Assembly (NCBI GenBank): GCA_963706755.1
Contig: CAVPNH010000003.1
Span: 62,001-126,000, forward strand
Source: RPQJ01 sp963706755
GTDB lineage: Bacteria > Pseudomonadota > Gammaproteobacteria > Steroidobacterales > Steroidobacteraceae
Reading direction: 5' to 3'
Length of the DNA: 64,000 nucleotides
Shown: piece after piece, positions 1 to 9,930 of the stretch
Layout of the letters: each line of letters starts with the position of its first letter
How positions within the stretch are numbered: the first letter of the stretch is position 1
Position numbers and translations under genes: made by a program
Notes under the pieces: generated by a model
Database searches by the model: none
Told to the model about the DNA's origin: nothing
Seen by the model: only the letters and a program-made list of their open reading frames with translations

Positions 1-1606
1 AGCCGTGGCCGCAAGAGCGGCCGCTCATGGCCGCGAGCCTGGACGGCGGCCCGTCGAACTACTGGCGCGTGAAGCTCGCAGGCCGGCAGGACGGGCGAGC
101 ACGCCGAATTAGGCGTGGCGGGCTTCTACGCCAACGACGGCGGCTGGCGCGCGATGTCCGGCTACCACGAGGCGAAGTTCAACGCGACCGCTCGCCGGCG
201 ACTGGGCCGGCGGCCCGGCGCGGGTGGATCTCGCCGTGCACGAACCTGGACCAGGAGACCGCGGGTTCATCACCGGCAAGGATGCCTACGAGAGCTGAAG
301 CTCTCCGAGTCGAACCCGACGCCCGGCGCTTTTCGCGACGCGAGTTCGGTGCGGCTGACCGGCCTGGTCCAGCCGTCCATCCCGGGCGGCGCCACGCTCG
401 AGCTGCGCCCGTTCCTGCGCAGCTCGCGCACCGAATTCCTGCAGCACTTCCTGCTCGGCCAGCCGGTCGAGAAGAACGGGCAGGAGAGCGGCGGCCTCAT
501 GACCAGCCTGGCGTGGGGCAACGTCCTCGACTGGTCGGTCATCACCGGCGTCGACCTCGAACTCGGGTACTCGACGCTGAAGGAATTCCAGGAAAACCCC
601 ACGACCGGCGGCACGCCCCCGGCCAATGCGATCCGGCCGGCAGGACTGCACTACGACTACGACGTGCACTCCAACGGTGGAGTCGATGTACCTGCAGGCA
701 GAGCGTCGCGTCCTCTCGCGCTTGCGGATCGGCGCCGGGCTTCGCGCGGAATGGGTGACCTACGAGTACGACAACCGGATGCTGGACGGCAACACGGACG
801 ACCAGGGCGTGCCCTGCACGCCGTGGGCTGCCTCTACAGCCGGCCCGCCGATCGCACCGATCATTTCTACGACTGGACGCCCAAGCTCACACTGTCCTTC
901 GAGATCACGGCCGAGCTCGTCGCCTACGCGAATGCGTCCCAGGGTTTCCGTCCGCCGGAAATGACCGAGCTCTACCGGCTGCAGCGCACGCAGCAGGTCG
1001 CCGACCTCGAGCCCGAGGAACTCGACTCCCTCGAGCTGGGACTCAAGGGCTCGTGGCCGCAGTTCGACTTCGCGCTGGCCCTGTACGACATGGACCGCAG
1101 CGGCGTCATCCTGCGCGAATCGAATGGCTACTACGTCGCGAACGGCCGAACGACGCACCGCGGCGTCGAGTACGACCTGCGCTGGCGCCCGCTGGCATCG
1201 CTGGAATTATCCGCTGCGGGCACCTACGCGCGTCACCGCTACGACTTCTCGCGGCAGGTGGATGGCGGCGAGACGATCAAGGCGGGCAACGACATGGACA
1301 CCGCCCCGCGGGAGATCGGACGCTACGGCGTCGACTGGCGGCCGCGCCAGGCGCTCGAGTTCGAGGCCGAGTGGATGACGGTCGGCGACTACTGGCTCGA
1401 CGCGGCCAACCTCATCGCTACACCGGCTACGGCCTCCTCAACCTGCGCGGACTCTGGCATGTCGTACCGCGCTGGACGGCCGCGCTGCGCGTGACGAACG
1501 CACTGGACCGGCGCTACGCGGACCGTGCCGACTACGCCTTTGGCACCTACCGGTATCTTCCCGGCCGGCCGCGCGCGGTCTTCGCCGAATCGCCTGGGAG
1601 ATGTGA
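1..1606 (+). CDS. TonB-dependent outer-membrane receptor, 5'-truncated, frames broken
   Basis: This is the C-terminal barrel part of a TonB-dependent receptor, which takes up a ferric or organic ligand across the outer membrane. Conserved barrel text appears in turn in three frames: VAGFYANDGGWRAMSGYHEA near 117-176, TPKLTLSFEITAELVAYANA then SQGFRPPEMTELYRL at 880-980, and LRVTNALDRRYADRADYAFG near 1485-1545. The protein should end in the usual aromatic signature: reading GCCTGGGAGATG followed by TGA at 1604-1606 gives AWEM-stop after removal of one base near 1587. Frame changes are needed near 110, 190-290, 680, 820, 1415 and 1587. The plug and signal peptide lie before the window. The substrate cannot be told. 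It is convergent with cysG. Confidence 0.82.
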
Positions 1607-1652
1607 TTCGATCCTGCGCGGTGATACGGCCGCGAGCCGGTGTCGATCCCGG

Positions 1653-3114
1653 TCAGGCGACCCGGCGCAACGCCTCCCAGCGCCGCGGCTCTTCGCCGAA
1701 CCAGTGCAGGGAACTGGCGAGCGACGCCACCTCGCCGACGATGACCATCGCCGGCGAGCGCAGCCCACCGCGCGCCGCGAGGTCGTCGAGCTCATCCAGG
1801 CGCGTGAGCGTCACGCGCTGGTCCGGGCGCGACCCGTCCTCGACCACGGCGACAGGCGTGTCGCCGCGCCGACCGTGCGACACCTGAGCTTCGTGCCGAC
1901 CACGGGGAGCTCCGCCAGCCCCATGTAGAAACACAGTGTCTGCCGCTCCGCGGCCAGCGCGGCCCATTCGCGGGAATCGGCAGTGATTCGCTGCGATGCG
2001 CGGTGACGAACTGCACCGATTGCGCGTGCTCGCGGTGCGTGAGCGGGATTCCGCTGTACGCGCCGCAGGCGGCCGCGGCCGTGATGCCCGGTACGACCTC
2101 AAAGGGAATGCCGTGCGCCGCGAGGAACTCGAGTTCCTCGCCTCCCCGCCCGAAGATGAACGGATCGCCGCCCTTGAGGCGCACGACCCGGCGCCCGGCC
2201 CGCGCGTGCTCGAGCATGAGTTCGTGGATCCGCTCCTGGGCCACCGACCGGCCGCGTGCCTGCTTTCCGACCTCGATGCAGGGTCGCGTCACGGCGCGCG
2301 AGCGCGAGCACCTGCGTCGGACACGAGGCGGTCGTACAGGACGACGTCGGCCTCCTGCAGCGACCTGAGTGCGTTCAGCGTCAGCAGCCCGGGGTCGCCC
2401 GGACCGGCGCCGACCAGTGCGACCGAACCGGCCTCCGCCGCATTCGGCCGTTCGAGCTCGCGCGCGAGCCATCGCTCCGCGTGGTCACGGCGCCCGCGAC
2501 GCAGGTCGAGTGCCGCGCCGCCGCGCAGGGCGCACTCGTAGAAGCGCCGTCGCCGGGCGACGTCCGGAAACGCGGCCTTGATACGGGACGCGCCAGCCCT
2601 CGAGCAGCGCCGCCAGCGATCCCACGGACTCGTCCACCAACGACTCGATGCGCTCGCGGACCAGTCGCGCGAGCACCGGGGCCGTCCCGCCGCTCGACAC
2701 TGCGATGACGAGAGGCGAGCGGTCAATGATGGCCGGGACGATGAAACCCGAGAGCTCCGCGTCGTCCACGACGTTCGCCAGCAGGCCCACGGCGCGCGCT
2801 GCAGCAGCGACGCGCGCATTGACCTCGTGGTCGTTCGTCGCCGCGACTGCCAGCACTGCACCGCGCAGCTGGCGGCTCGTCGAAATGCGTTGCGATCCAG
2901 ATCAGTGAGGCTGCGGCGGAATGGCCGCGGTCCGTGCCAGTTGCGTCCTTGGCCAGCCGTCGCGGACAAGCCACGCGCTCAACTCGGGTGCCACGACCTC
3001 GACCTGCGCGCCCGCCTCGAGCAGCAGGCGGACCTTTCGCTCGGCGACCTCGCCGCCGCCGACCACCAGCACCCGGCGACCGCGCAGGTCCGCGAACAGG
3101 GGGAAGTACTTCAC
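1653..3114 (-). CDS. cysG: Siroheme synthase CysG, frames broken
   Basis: Makes sirohaem for sulfite reductase: SAM-dependent methylation of uroporphyrinogen III, then NAD-linked oxidation and ferrochelation. The N-terminal precorrin-2 dehydrogenase part starts at a GTG (3114) with VKYFPLFADLRGRRVLVVGG and a Rossmann glycine motif. The C-terminal methyltransferase part shows VGAGPGDPGLLTLNALRSLQ near 2430, GGDPFIFGRGGEELEFLAAH near 2150 and PGITAAAACGAYSGIPLTHR near 2060. The protein ends GEEPRRWEALRRVA. The pieces lie in different frames, with breaks near 2900, 2570, 2330, 1990 and 1880. It is the last gene of cysJIHG, five bases after cysH, and supplies the cofactor for CysI. Confidence 0.9.
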
Positions 3115-3119
3115 GCCGC

Positions 3120-3855
3120 CTAGCCCTCGAGCCCGTGGATGCCGCACTCGCGCTTGAGCCCGAAGAAACGCGTCGCCTCGGGGTCTCCCGCCTCCGCCAG
3201 CGTGCGCGTCGTGTGCCAGTCGCCGATGGACACGTAGCCACGGTGCCAGAGCGGGTGATACGGCAGGTCGTGCTGCGCGAGGTACTTGAAGACCTGCGCG
3301 GTCGCTCCAGTCGAGGATCGGGTGGAACTTCCAGCGGCCATCTCGGTGTTCGAGCGGCCGGATCGTGCTGCGCGAGCGCGTCTGCTGGCGGCGCAGGCCC
3401 GCGAACCAGCTGCCGACGCCGAGTTCGCGCGAGCGCTCGCTGCATCGGCTCGCCCTTGCGGAGATCGTTGTAGCGGTCGATGCCGTCCACACCCTGCTCC
3501 CAGAGCCGGCCGTGCCGCGCCTCGAGCCAGGCTGGCGACATCGTCGGCTGGTACACCTTGAGGTTGAGCCGGAGCCGGAGGACGAGCTCGTCGATGAAAC
3601 GGTAGGTCTCAGGGAAGAGATAACCCGTGTCGACGAGGATGACGGGAATGTCCGGCGCGGCGCTGCGTCACGAGATGCAGCGACACGGCCGCCTGCGCGC
3701 CGAAACTCGACGAGAGCGCGTGCCGGCCCGGCAGGTGCTCGAACGCCCAGCGCACACGTTCCTCGGCGCCCATGCGTTCGAGCGCCTCGTTGGCCGCGTC
3801 GAGCAGCGCCGGCTCCTCAATCGCGCCGATCCGCGTCGAACCCGGAGCTGCTCAC
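3120..3855 (-). CDS. cysH: Phosphoadenylylsulfate (PAPS/APS) reductase CysH, frames broken
   Basis: Thioredoxin-dependent reduction of PAPS (or APS) to sulfite in the cytoplasm. The start GTG at 3855 overlaps the cysI stop (GTGA). Recognisable stretches in several frames are WAFEHLPGRHALSSSFGAQA near 3760, ETYRFIDELVLRLRLNLKVY near 3580, GVDGIDRYNDLRKGEPMQRA near 3480, DGRWKFHPILDWSDRAV near 3330 and the C-terminal catalytic signature RECGIHGLEG. I did not see the CC...CXXC cluster expected of the APS-type enzyme, but the frame breaks near 3820, 3640, 3430 and 3310 limit this. It sits between cysI and cysG. Confidence 0.9.
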
Positions 3856-5535
3856 GCCCGCGCTCCCGCAGCCGCGCCGACGATGGCCGGCGCGCCACGT
3901 GAAGTCGCCGAAGCGTTCGCCCGGCTGCGCGTTCCGCCGCAAAACGCGCGAACGCGGCGTCCAGCGCGGCGAGGATCGCGGCCTCGTCCACGTTCTCGAG
4001 GTGCAGGCGTGTTCAGCCTCTGCCCGCGGCCGTCGCCGCCCAGGTACAGGTTGTAGCGCCCGGGCGCCTTGCCGATCAGCGCGATCTCGGCGAGATACGG
4101 CCGTGCGCAGCCGTTCGGGCAACCCGTGATGCGCAGCGTGATCGGCTCCTCGCGCAACCCGTGCGCGGCCAGGCGCTCCTCGACCCTGCGCGACGAACGA
4201 CGGCAGGTAGCGCTCGGCCTCCGCCATCGCGAGGCTGCAGGTCGGCAGCGCCACGCAGGCGAGCGCGTCGCGGTGCAGCGGCGTCGCGCGCGCGTGCGCA
4301 TCGAGCCGCGTGGCGCACGACCAGCGCGTCGATGAATGCGCGCTCGGACGGCGCCACGTTGGCGATGATCAGGTTCTGGTTCGGCGTGAGGCGGAAGTCG
4401 CCGCGGTGCAGGCGCGCGATCTCGCGCAGGCCCGTGAGCCGCGATCCGGCGGCGCGTGTCCGCAACGCGGCCCGACTCGATGCGCAGCGTCAGGTGCCAG
4501 CGGCCATCAAAGCCCTCGGTCCATCCGAAGCGGTCGCCGCTCGAGGTGAACTCGAACGGCCGCGCAGGCTCGAGCGCGAAACCCTGCCGACGGGTGATCT
4601 CCGCCACGAACCAGTCGAGGCCGCGGTCGTCGATGGTGTACTTGAGGCGCGCGTGCCGGCGATTCGTGCGGTCGCCGAAGTCGCGCTGCGTCGTCACCAC
4701 CGCTTCCGCGACGGCGAGCAGCTGGTCCGGGCTTCACGAATCCCACTACGTCCGCGAGCCGCGGATAGGTCGCGGCCTCGCCGTGGGTCGCCCCGAGGCC
4801 GCCGCCCACCATGACGTTGAATCCCTCGAGCTCTCCGTCCTCCACGATGGCGATGAAGCCCAGGTCCTGCGCGAACACGTCCACGTCGTTGACGGGCGGC
4901 ACGGCAATCGCGGCCTTGAACTTGCGCGGCAGGTAAGTCGGGCCGTAGATCGGCTCGACCTCGGGGGTGCCGCGCGACCTTCTCGCCGTCGAGCCAGATC
5001 TCGTGGTACGCACGGGTGAGCGGCAGCAGGTGCTCGGAGAGACGCTTCGCCCACTCATGCGCCGCCGCGTGCGCGCGCGACTCGACCGGGTTCGGGCTCG
5101 CGAGCACGTTGCGGTTGACGTCGCCGCAGGCGGCGATGCGTGTCGATCAGCGTGGCGTTGATGGCCGCCATGGTCGTCTTGAGCTCGGTCTTGATCACGC
5201 CGTGGAACTGGAAGGCCTGGCGCGTCGTGATCCTGAGGGTGCCATTGGCGTAGCGCTGCGCGATCTCGTCGAGCGCCAGCCACTGGCGCGGCGTGCACAC
5301 GCCGCCCGGCAGCCGCGTGCGGATCATGAAGCTGTACGCGGGCTCGAGCTTCTGGCGACGTCGTTCGTCGCGAATGTCGCGGTCGTCCTGCTGGTAGCTG
5401 CCGTGGAACTTGATGAGCGCCGTGTCGTCCTCGCGGATCGCACCGGTCAGCGGGATCGGCCAGGCTTTCGACCAGCGTGCCGCGAAGCAGGCGGCTCTCC
5501 GCCTTGATGCGCTCGATGGGTGTGAGCTCGGCCAT
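3852..5535 (-). CDS. cysI: Sulfite reductase hemoprotein beta subunit CysI, frames broken
   Basis: Six-electron reduction of sulfite to sulfide, using sirohaem coupled to a 4Fe-4S cluster. It starts MAELTPIERIKAESRLLRGT at 5535, two bases after the cysJ stop. Both cluster/sirohaem motifs are visible: ACVALPTCSLA near 4240 (C-x5-C) and TGCPNGCARPY near 4120 (C-x3-C). Other family blocks are EPIYGPTYLPRKFKAAIAVP near 4930 and DGELEGFNVMVGGGLGATHG near 4810. The C terminus GERFGDFTWRAG continues to a TGA at 3852. The intact family protein is about 550-570 residues, which fits the span. Breaks lie near 5460, 5360, 5140, 4970, 4730, 4455, 4315, 4180, 4010 and 3900. Confidence 0.92.
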
Positions 5536-5537
5536 GG

Positions 5538-7373
5538 TCAGTACACGTCCCGGAGGTAGCGGCGCTCGTCCGTGAGCCTGCGGAGATAGGCCTCGGCGCC
5601 GTCGCGATCGAGGCCGCCGTGCTGGACGAGGACGTCGGTGAGCGCGGCGTGCACGTCCGGCGCCATGCGCTCGGCGTCGCCGCAGACGTAGACGCTCGCA
5701 CCACCCTCGAGCCACGCGTAGAGCTCGCTGCCCGCCTCGCGCAGCCGGTCCTGGACGTAGGCGCGTCCGGTGCCGTCCCTCGAGAAGGCGAGATCCACCC
5801 GGTGCAGCAATCCCTTGCGCACGGCCTCCTGCCACTCGGCCTGGTAGAGGAATTCGCTGTCGAAGTGCCGTGCGCCGAACACGAGCCAGTTGCGGCCCGA
5901 GGCGCCCTGCTCCGCGCGCTGCTGCAGGAAGCCGCGGTAGGGCGCCACGCCCGTGCCCGGGCCGATCATGATCACGTCGCGCGAAGAGTCGGCCGGCAGG
6001 CGGAAGCGCTCGTTCGACTCGATGAACACGCGCGCGGTCTCCTCCTCGCCCGTGAGGCCCGCGAGATGCGTGGAAGCCGCGCCGTAGCGGCGCTCTCCGT
6101 CCGACTCGTAGTCGATGACCGCGACCGTGATGTGGGCTTCGTCGCCCACGCAATCCTGCGACGACGCGATCGAATAGAGGCGTGGGGCAAGCGGCCGCAG
6201 GGCCTGCACCAGCTCCTGTGCCGTCCACGCCGCAGGCCAGCACTTGAGCACGTCCACGACCTGCCGGTCCTTGAGGAGACTGCGCAGGCGGGATTCCTGT
6301 CCGGGCGCAAGCGCCAGGGCGAGCCCCGCGTCCCCCGAGCGGCGCGCGTGCTCGGCGAGGAAAGGCCGCGTCAGGCGCGTGATCTCCCGGCCGGTCGCGA
6401 GCCACTCGCGCAGCGAGCCCGACCTGCCGTCGGCTGACACAGCCTCGCTGCCGTCGACCCCCAGCGCCGCAAGCACGGCGTCCACGACCGCCGGCGGATT
6501 GTCGTGCCACACGCCGAGCGCGTCGCCGGGCTCGTAGCGCAGGCCCGAGCCCTCGAGCGAGATCTCGAGGTGACGCACGTCCTTCGTGGCAGACCTGCCG
6601 GTGATGCGCTGGTTGCCGACGAGCCTTGCGACAAACGGTTGCTCCCGGCTGTACTGCGGCTCAGCCGGGAGCGGACGCAGGCGCGTGACGGTCGCGAACG
6701 GCGGCGCACCGAGGTTGTCGCGGGCGGCGGCCACGAGCTGCTCGAGCCAGGGCCCAGCCTGGCGCTCGAAGTCCACGTCGCAATCGATCCGCGGCAGCAG
6801 GCGACGCGCGCCGAGCGAAGCCAGCCGCTCGTCGAGCTGCCGGCCCGTCTCGCAGAACCTCGGATAGCTCGAGTCGCCGAGCGCGAGCACCGAATAGGCG
6901 AGATTCTCGAGCCGCGGGGCGCGCTTGCCGGTGATGTACTCGTGGAACGACCGTGCGTCGTCGGGCGGGTCCCCGTCGCCGTGGGTGCTCACCACGATGG
7001 CGAGAAACCGCTCCTTCGCGAGGTCCTTGAGCGAATAGTCGCGGGCCGCGTAAACGCGGACCGCGAGTCCGGCCGCCTCCGCCGCGCGGCCGAGCCGCTC
7101 GGCGATGCGCTTGCCGTTGCCCGTCTGGGACCCGTAGACCACAGCCAGTCGCGCCGCCGGTTCCTGCCGCGCAGCCGCCGCCGCGGCGGGCACGGGTGGC
7201 AGTTCGGCCGCGGCGCCCGCCGCCTGCAGTCGCGCATGGGCCATGCCGGCCGCAAAGCCCGAGAGCCAGTGCAGCGAGGATGGCTCGAGCCCCTCGACCA
7301 CTCGGTGCAGCAGCGCGCTGCGCTCGGGGTCGAGCGGACTCGGCGGGAGGACAGCAGCGGAACTGGGCGTCAT
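5538..7373 (-). CDS. cysJ: Sulfite reductase (NADPH) flavoprotein alpha subunit CysJ
   Basis: Passes electrons from NADPH through FAD and FMN to CysI. Intact, 611 residues. The flavodoxin domain has YGSQTGNGKRIAERL (about 119-133), STHGDGDPPDD and LALGDSSYPRF. The FAD/NADP reductase domain has RLYSIASSQ (FAD), MIGPGTGVAPYRGF (NADP) and VYVCGDAERMAPDVH, and ends in the family's aromatic C terminus (LRDVY). I chose the ATG at 7373 because GAGG lies eight bases upstream; an in-frame ATG at 7424 would add 17 residues with no such signal. First gene of cysJIHG. It is intact although the next three genes are not, which argues that the breaks are local sequence errors. Confidence 0.96.
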   Translation of the reverse strand: MTPSSAAVLPPSPLDPERSALLHRVVEGLEPSSLHWLSGFAAGMAHARLQAAGAAAELPPVPAAAAAARQEPAARLAVVYGSQTGNGKRIAERLGRAAEAAGLAVRVYAARDYSLKDLAKERFLAIVVSTHGDGDPPDDARSFHEYITGKRAPRLENLAYSVLALGDSSYPRFCETGRQLDERLASLGARRLLPRIDCDVDFERQAGPWLEQLVAAARDNLGAPPFATVTRLRPLPAEPQYSREQPFVARLVGNQRITGRSATKDVRHLEISLEGSGLRYEPGDALGVWHDNPPAVVDAVLAALGVDGSEAVSADGRSGSLREWLATGREITRLTRPFLAEHARRSGDAGLALALAPGQESRLRSLLKDRQVVDVLKCWPAAWTAQELVQALRPLAPRLYSIASSQDCVGDEAHITVAVIDYESDGERRYGAASTHLAGLTGEEETARVFIESNERFRLPADSSRDVIMIGPGTGVAPYRGFLQQRAEQGASGRNWLVFGARHFDSEFLYQAEWQEAVRKGLLHRVDLAFSRDGTGRAYVQDRLREAGSELYAWLEGGASVYVCGDAERMAPDVHAALTDVLVQHGGLDRDGAEAYLRRLTDERRYLRDVY

Positions 7374-7439
7374 GGCATCGCCTCGAACGGGAGTGCGAGG
7401 GATGCTGGCAGTGCGGGCCGCCACGCGGAAAGGCCGGGT

Positions 7440-7453
7440 GGTTATTTGGTCAT
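7440..7453 (-). promoter_or_regulatory. A+T-rich element upstream of cysJ, possible promoter/CysB region
   Basis: The 136 bases between cysJ and the next gene contain one strikingly A+T-rich patch (GGTTATTTGGTCAT on the plus strand) in very G+C-rich surroundings. It lies about 70 bases before the cysJ start. This is where a sulfur-responsive promoter would be expected, but no convincing -35/-10 pair is visible and the CysB link is only a guess from the operon's function. Confidence 0.25.
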
Positions 7454-7509
7454 GTCCGCGCCCGCTCGGCGGGCGCCCGGCGATGGCGCGGACCCGCTGC
7501 AGGCGGCGT

Positions 7510-7818
7510 CTAGGAGTCGGCCGGCTCGGGTGCCATCACGAGTACGGCACGTCCGCAGCGAGGGCAGGACTGCACATGCTCGAGTCTGGGTTTGAACCAG
7601 CGCCGCCCACATTGACAATGAATCTCATAGATGACCTTGCTGGTGCCGCGTACGACGTCGTACTCGAGCACCTCGGGTTCATCGGATTCATTGCGGGCCG
7701 GCTCGGCGATTCGCGCCCGGTAGGGGCAACACGGCTCGTCAGGGATGTCGACCCAATCCACATACGCGACCGGCCGCAGCCGCTCGCGAATGTCTCCCAG
7801 CCAGCTTCTGATGCTCAT
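7510..7818 (-). CDS. Small zinc-ribbon-like protein of unknown function
   Basis: A 102-residue protein with no signal peptide or membrane segment. It contains PCCPYRARI near residue 35 and a likely zinc ribbon in its second half: IHCQCGRRW followed about 15 residues later by SCPRCGRAV. I chose the start MSIRSWLGDIRERL at 7818; an in-frame upstream ATG at 7896 would add 26 unconvincing residues. A perfect TATAAT lies about 130 bases upstream, so it may be transcribed separately from the Ton-like operon before it. I do not recognise the family; regulator, adaptor or RNA-binding protein are all possible. Confidence 0.65.
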   Translation of the reverse strand: MSIRSWLGDIRERLRPVAYVDWVDIPDEPCCPYRARIAEPARNESDEPEVLEYDVVRGTSKVIYEIHCQCGRRWFKPRLEHVQSCPRCGRAVLVMAPEPADS

Positions 7819-7949
7819 GGCGCAAACCGCCGTCGCGACCGGCCAGACTGGACCCGCCAGTGGCTGCCCGCCTCGTCGCCTCAGCAGAACCAGCAACCCC
7901 GCGTGGAGGCGGGAGCGGCGACGGCACCTTCCCTCAATTGCCTACCGCA

Positions 7950-7955
7950 ATTATA
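7950..7955 (-). promoter_or_regulatory. Perfect -10 box (TATAAT)
   Basis: On the minus strand this reads GGGCG-TATAAT-TGCGG, the sigma70 -10 consensus in otherwise G+C-rich DNA, between the end of the AgmX-type gene and the small zinc-ribbon gene. No good -35 is visible 16-18 bases upstream, so an activator may be needed. It would give a leader of about 125 bases. Confidence 0.4.
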
Positions 7956-7968
7956 CGCCCGCTATCGT

Positions 7969-8904
7969 TCAGGCCGGGAAGAACTCGATCGGCTTGGTCG
8001 TGGTCATGGTCGCCACGTCGCGAGCCTCGAACCTGAACATCTTCACCCTCGCGATCAGCTTGCGCTCGAGGTCGGCGTCGCCGAGCTCGCTCGAAACCAT
8101 CCGGCAGTCCGTGACTTCCCCGGACGGGGCGATCGTCACCTCGAGCACGACCTTGCCCTGCAGGGCGGGGTTGTCGCGCAGCGCGCGGCTGTAGATCGCG
8201 TAGATCGCCGACTTGTTGCGGTCGAAGACGAGCTCGATTTCCTCGCGCGTGCGGGCCGCCTTGCTGCTGTGGCCGGAGCGCTGGGCCTCGGCGCCCGGCG
8301 CCGCGTCCACACCCGAGGACACTCTCGAGGTCGAGACACCCTTGAGGCCGGCGGTCCCGCCGCCGAATCCGCTGCTCGACCTGCCGACGGTGATGCCGCC
8401 GCTGCCCTCGCCCACCCGGGCGGTCAGCAGCGCACGATCGACACGGGTCTTGTCGCCCGCACCGGCATTGAGCGGCTTCGCGTCGGGGTTCGAGTCCACA
8501 TTGAGGTCGCGAAGTTCCGCCAGCTGGTCCGACAGCGCCAGCAATCCGGCTGCCGCGGCCTTCTTGCGAGGATCGGGCGCCGGCTGCGCCTCGGCCACCG
8601 GCGCGAGGACGGGTTTCGGGATCTCAACGTCGGGGCGTACCACCGGTTTCGGCGGCGGAAGCTCGACCTTGGGCTCCGGCTTGGGCTTCGGACGCGTGAG
8701 CAGGAATTCCACGATCCGCTCCGGGACAGCCGGCTCCAGCGACTCCGGGCGCGGACGATCGGGCAGCAGCGGAATCACGATGCCGAACGCGATGAAGATC
8801 CCCAGGGCCGCGCCGACCACGCGTCGAAGGCGGCGCTGCTCCGCCTCGGACGGCGTCCAGGGCAGGTCGAAGACGCGGAAATTAGCGACGGTCGTGGCGG
8901 TCAT
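7969..8904 (-). CDS. AgmX/PglI C-terminal domain protein (TonB-like energy transducer)
   Basis: 311 residues. A single N-terminal membrane anchor (VVGAALGIFIAFGIVIPLLP, about 29-48) follows a short cytoplasmic tail. A proline/lysine-rich periplasmic spacer comes next (RPKPKPEPKVELPPPKPVV), as in TonB. The C-terminal domain (about 220-311) has YSRALRDNPALQGKVVLEVT, IAPSGEVTDCRMVSSELGDA and a closing FRFEARDVATMTTTKPIEFF, typical of AgmX/PglI proteins. A GAGGG ribosome site lies eight bases before the ATG. Last gene of the operon whose ExbB and ExbD proteins would power it with the proton gradient. The target in the outer membrane is unknown. Confidence 0.88.
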   Translation of the reverse strand: MTATTVANFRVFDLPWTPSEAEQRRLRRVVGAALGIFIAFGIVIPLLPDRPRPESLEPAVPERIVEFLLTRPKPKPEPKVELPPPKPVVRPDVEIPKPVLAPVAEAQPAPDPRKKAAAAGLLALSDQLAELRDLNVDSNPDAKPLNAGAGDKTRVDRALLTARVGEGSGGITVGRSSSGFGGGTAGLKGVSTSRVSSGVDAAPGAEAQRSGHSSKAARTREEIELVFDRNKSAIYAIYSRALRDNPALQGKVVLEVTIAPSGEVTDCRMVSSELGDADLERKLIARVKMFRFEARDVATMTTTKPIEFFPA

Positions 8905-8917
8905 GCTGCGGTCACCC

Positions 8918-9424
8918 TCATGCTCCGGCGCTCGCCATGAGCACCTGCTCGCGTTCGACGACGGCGAGCGATACCTTGCTGTAGTCGGCCGCCGAGCAGC
9001 TCGCCACGACCTTGCGCAACACCGCGTAAGGCAGCGACTTCTCGGCCATCACGGTCACCTCGCGCTGGTCGCCGTTGCCAGACAGCACGTTCGCGGCCTG
9101 GCGGCCGAGCGCAGCCCGCAGGGGCTCGACCACCGGATCCTGCGTCGCGCCGACGTCCGCCACCGACACCACGGCCTCGCCGTTCACATACAGCATGTCG
9201 CGCGTGACCGTGACGACCGTGGCCTCGCGCGGCTTCTGCTCGGAGACGGACATCGGGATCTTGATGTTGCGCGAGTTCGGCAGGATCTCCGTGTCCGCGG
9301 CGTGCACCAGCAGGTACACGACCAGGATCATGAGCATGTCGATCATCGGGATGAGCGTGAGTGGCCCGTGCCCCCCTCCGCCTTTGCCGTGGCGCGCGTG
9401 CCGCTTGAGCCCGGTGCGGATCAT
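8918..9424 (-). CDS. ExbD/TolR-family proton channel subunit (second copy)
   Basis: 168 residues: a short cytoplasmic N terminus rich in Lys, His and Gly, one membrane helix (LTLIPMIDMLMILVVYLLVH, about 22-41) carrying the conserved proton-binding Asp, then a periplasmic domain with VTRDMLYVNGEAVVS. It overlaps the preceding exbD-like gene by an ATGA. Two different ExbD proteins beside one ExbB is the usual make-up of Ton-like motors used for functions other than siderophore uptake. Its periplasmic part diverges clearly from the first copy. Confidence 0.88.
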   Translation of the reverse strand: MIRTGLKRHARHGKGGGGHGPLTLIPMIDMLMILVVYLLVHAADTEILPNSRNIKIPMSVSEQKPREATVVTVTRDMLYVNGEAVVSVADVGATQDPVVEPLRAALGRQAANVLSGNGDQREVTVMAEKSLPYAVLRKVVASCSAADYSKVSLAVVEREQVLMASAGA

Positions 9425-9930
9425 GTCGGCGCATCTCCGAGTGAAACCTGCGGGAAGAGTTCCGTGCGCACGACCTTCGCGCCATCCGCGCTCTGGCGCA
9501 TGCGCACCGCATCCATCACCTGCACGATGGTGTCGTAGTCCACGTCCTCGGCGACCAGCAGGGTCACGTCCTTCTTCTCGGGGAATTGCGCCTTCAGCCG
9601 CTCCAGGTAGGCCGAGAGCCGCACCACGTCCTGCCCAGAAGCAACGGCCGGGACGCTCGTGAGCACGCCGGTGTTTCGATCCGCCACCTCCAGGCCGCCG
9701 CGCCGCACGATGACCTCGAGCTCGAGGGTCGGCACCTGTGCAGCCGCCCTGGCCCCCGGGCCCGGCAGGTGCACTTCCAGGATGCTCGTCTTCGAGAACA
9801 CGGCCGTGAAGATCAGGAAGAACGTGAGGATCACCATCACGTCCAGCATCGGCACGATATTGATGTCGTTGCGGCCGCGGTAGCGCGCGTGGTTGCGCTG
9901 CTGGCGACGCGCAAGCGTGGAGTTCCTCAT
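9421..9930 (-). CDS. ExbD/TolR-family proton channel subunit (first copy)
   Basis: 169 residues. After a basic N terminus comes NDINIVPMLDVMVILTFFLI (about 22-41), the ExbD/TolR membrane helix with its essential Asp, then a periplasmic region including GRTYPTVPALELEVIVRR-like beta text and KKDVTLLVAEDVDYDTIVQV near the end. Starts and stops overlap both neighbours by four bases (ATGA), so it is probably translated together with ExbB and the second ExbD. Confidence 0.9.
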   Translation of the reverse strand: MRNSTLARRQQRNHARYRGRNDINIVPMLDVMVILTFFLIFTAVFSKTSILEVHLPGPGARAAAQVPTLELEVIVRRGGLEVADRNTGVLTSVPAVASGQDVVRLSAYLERLKAQFPEKKDVTLLVAEDVDYDTIVQVMDAVRMRQSADGAKVVRTELFPQVSLGDAPT

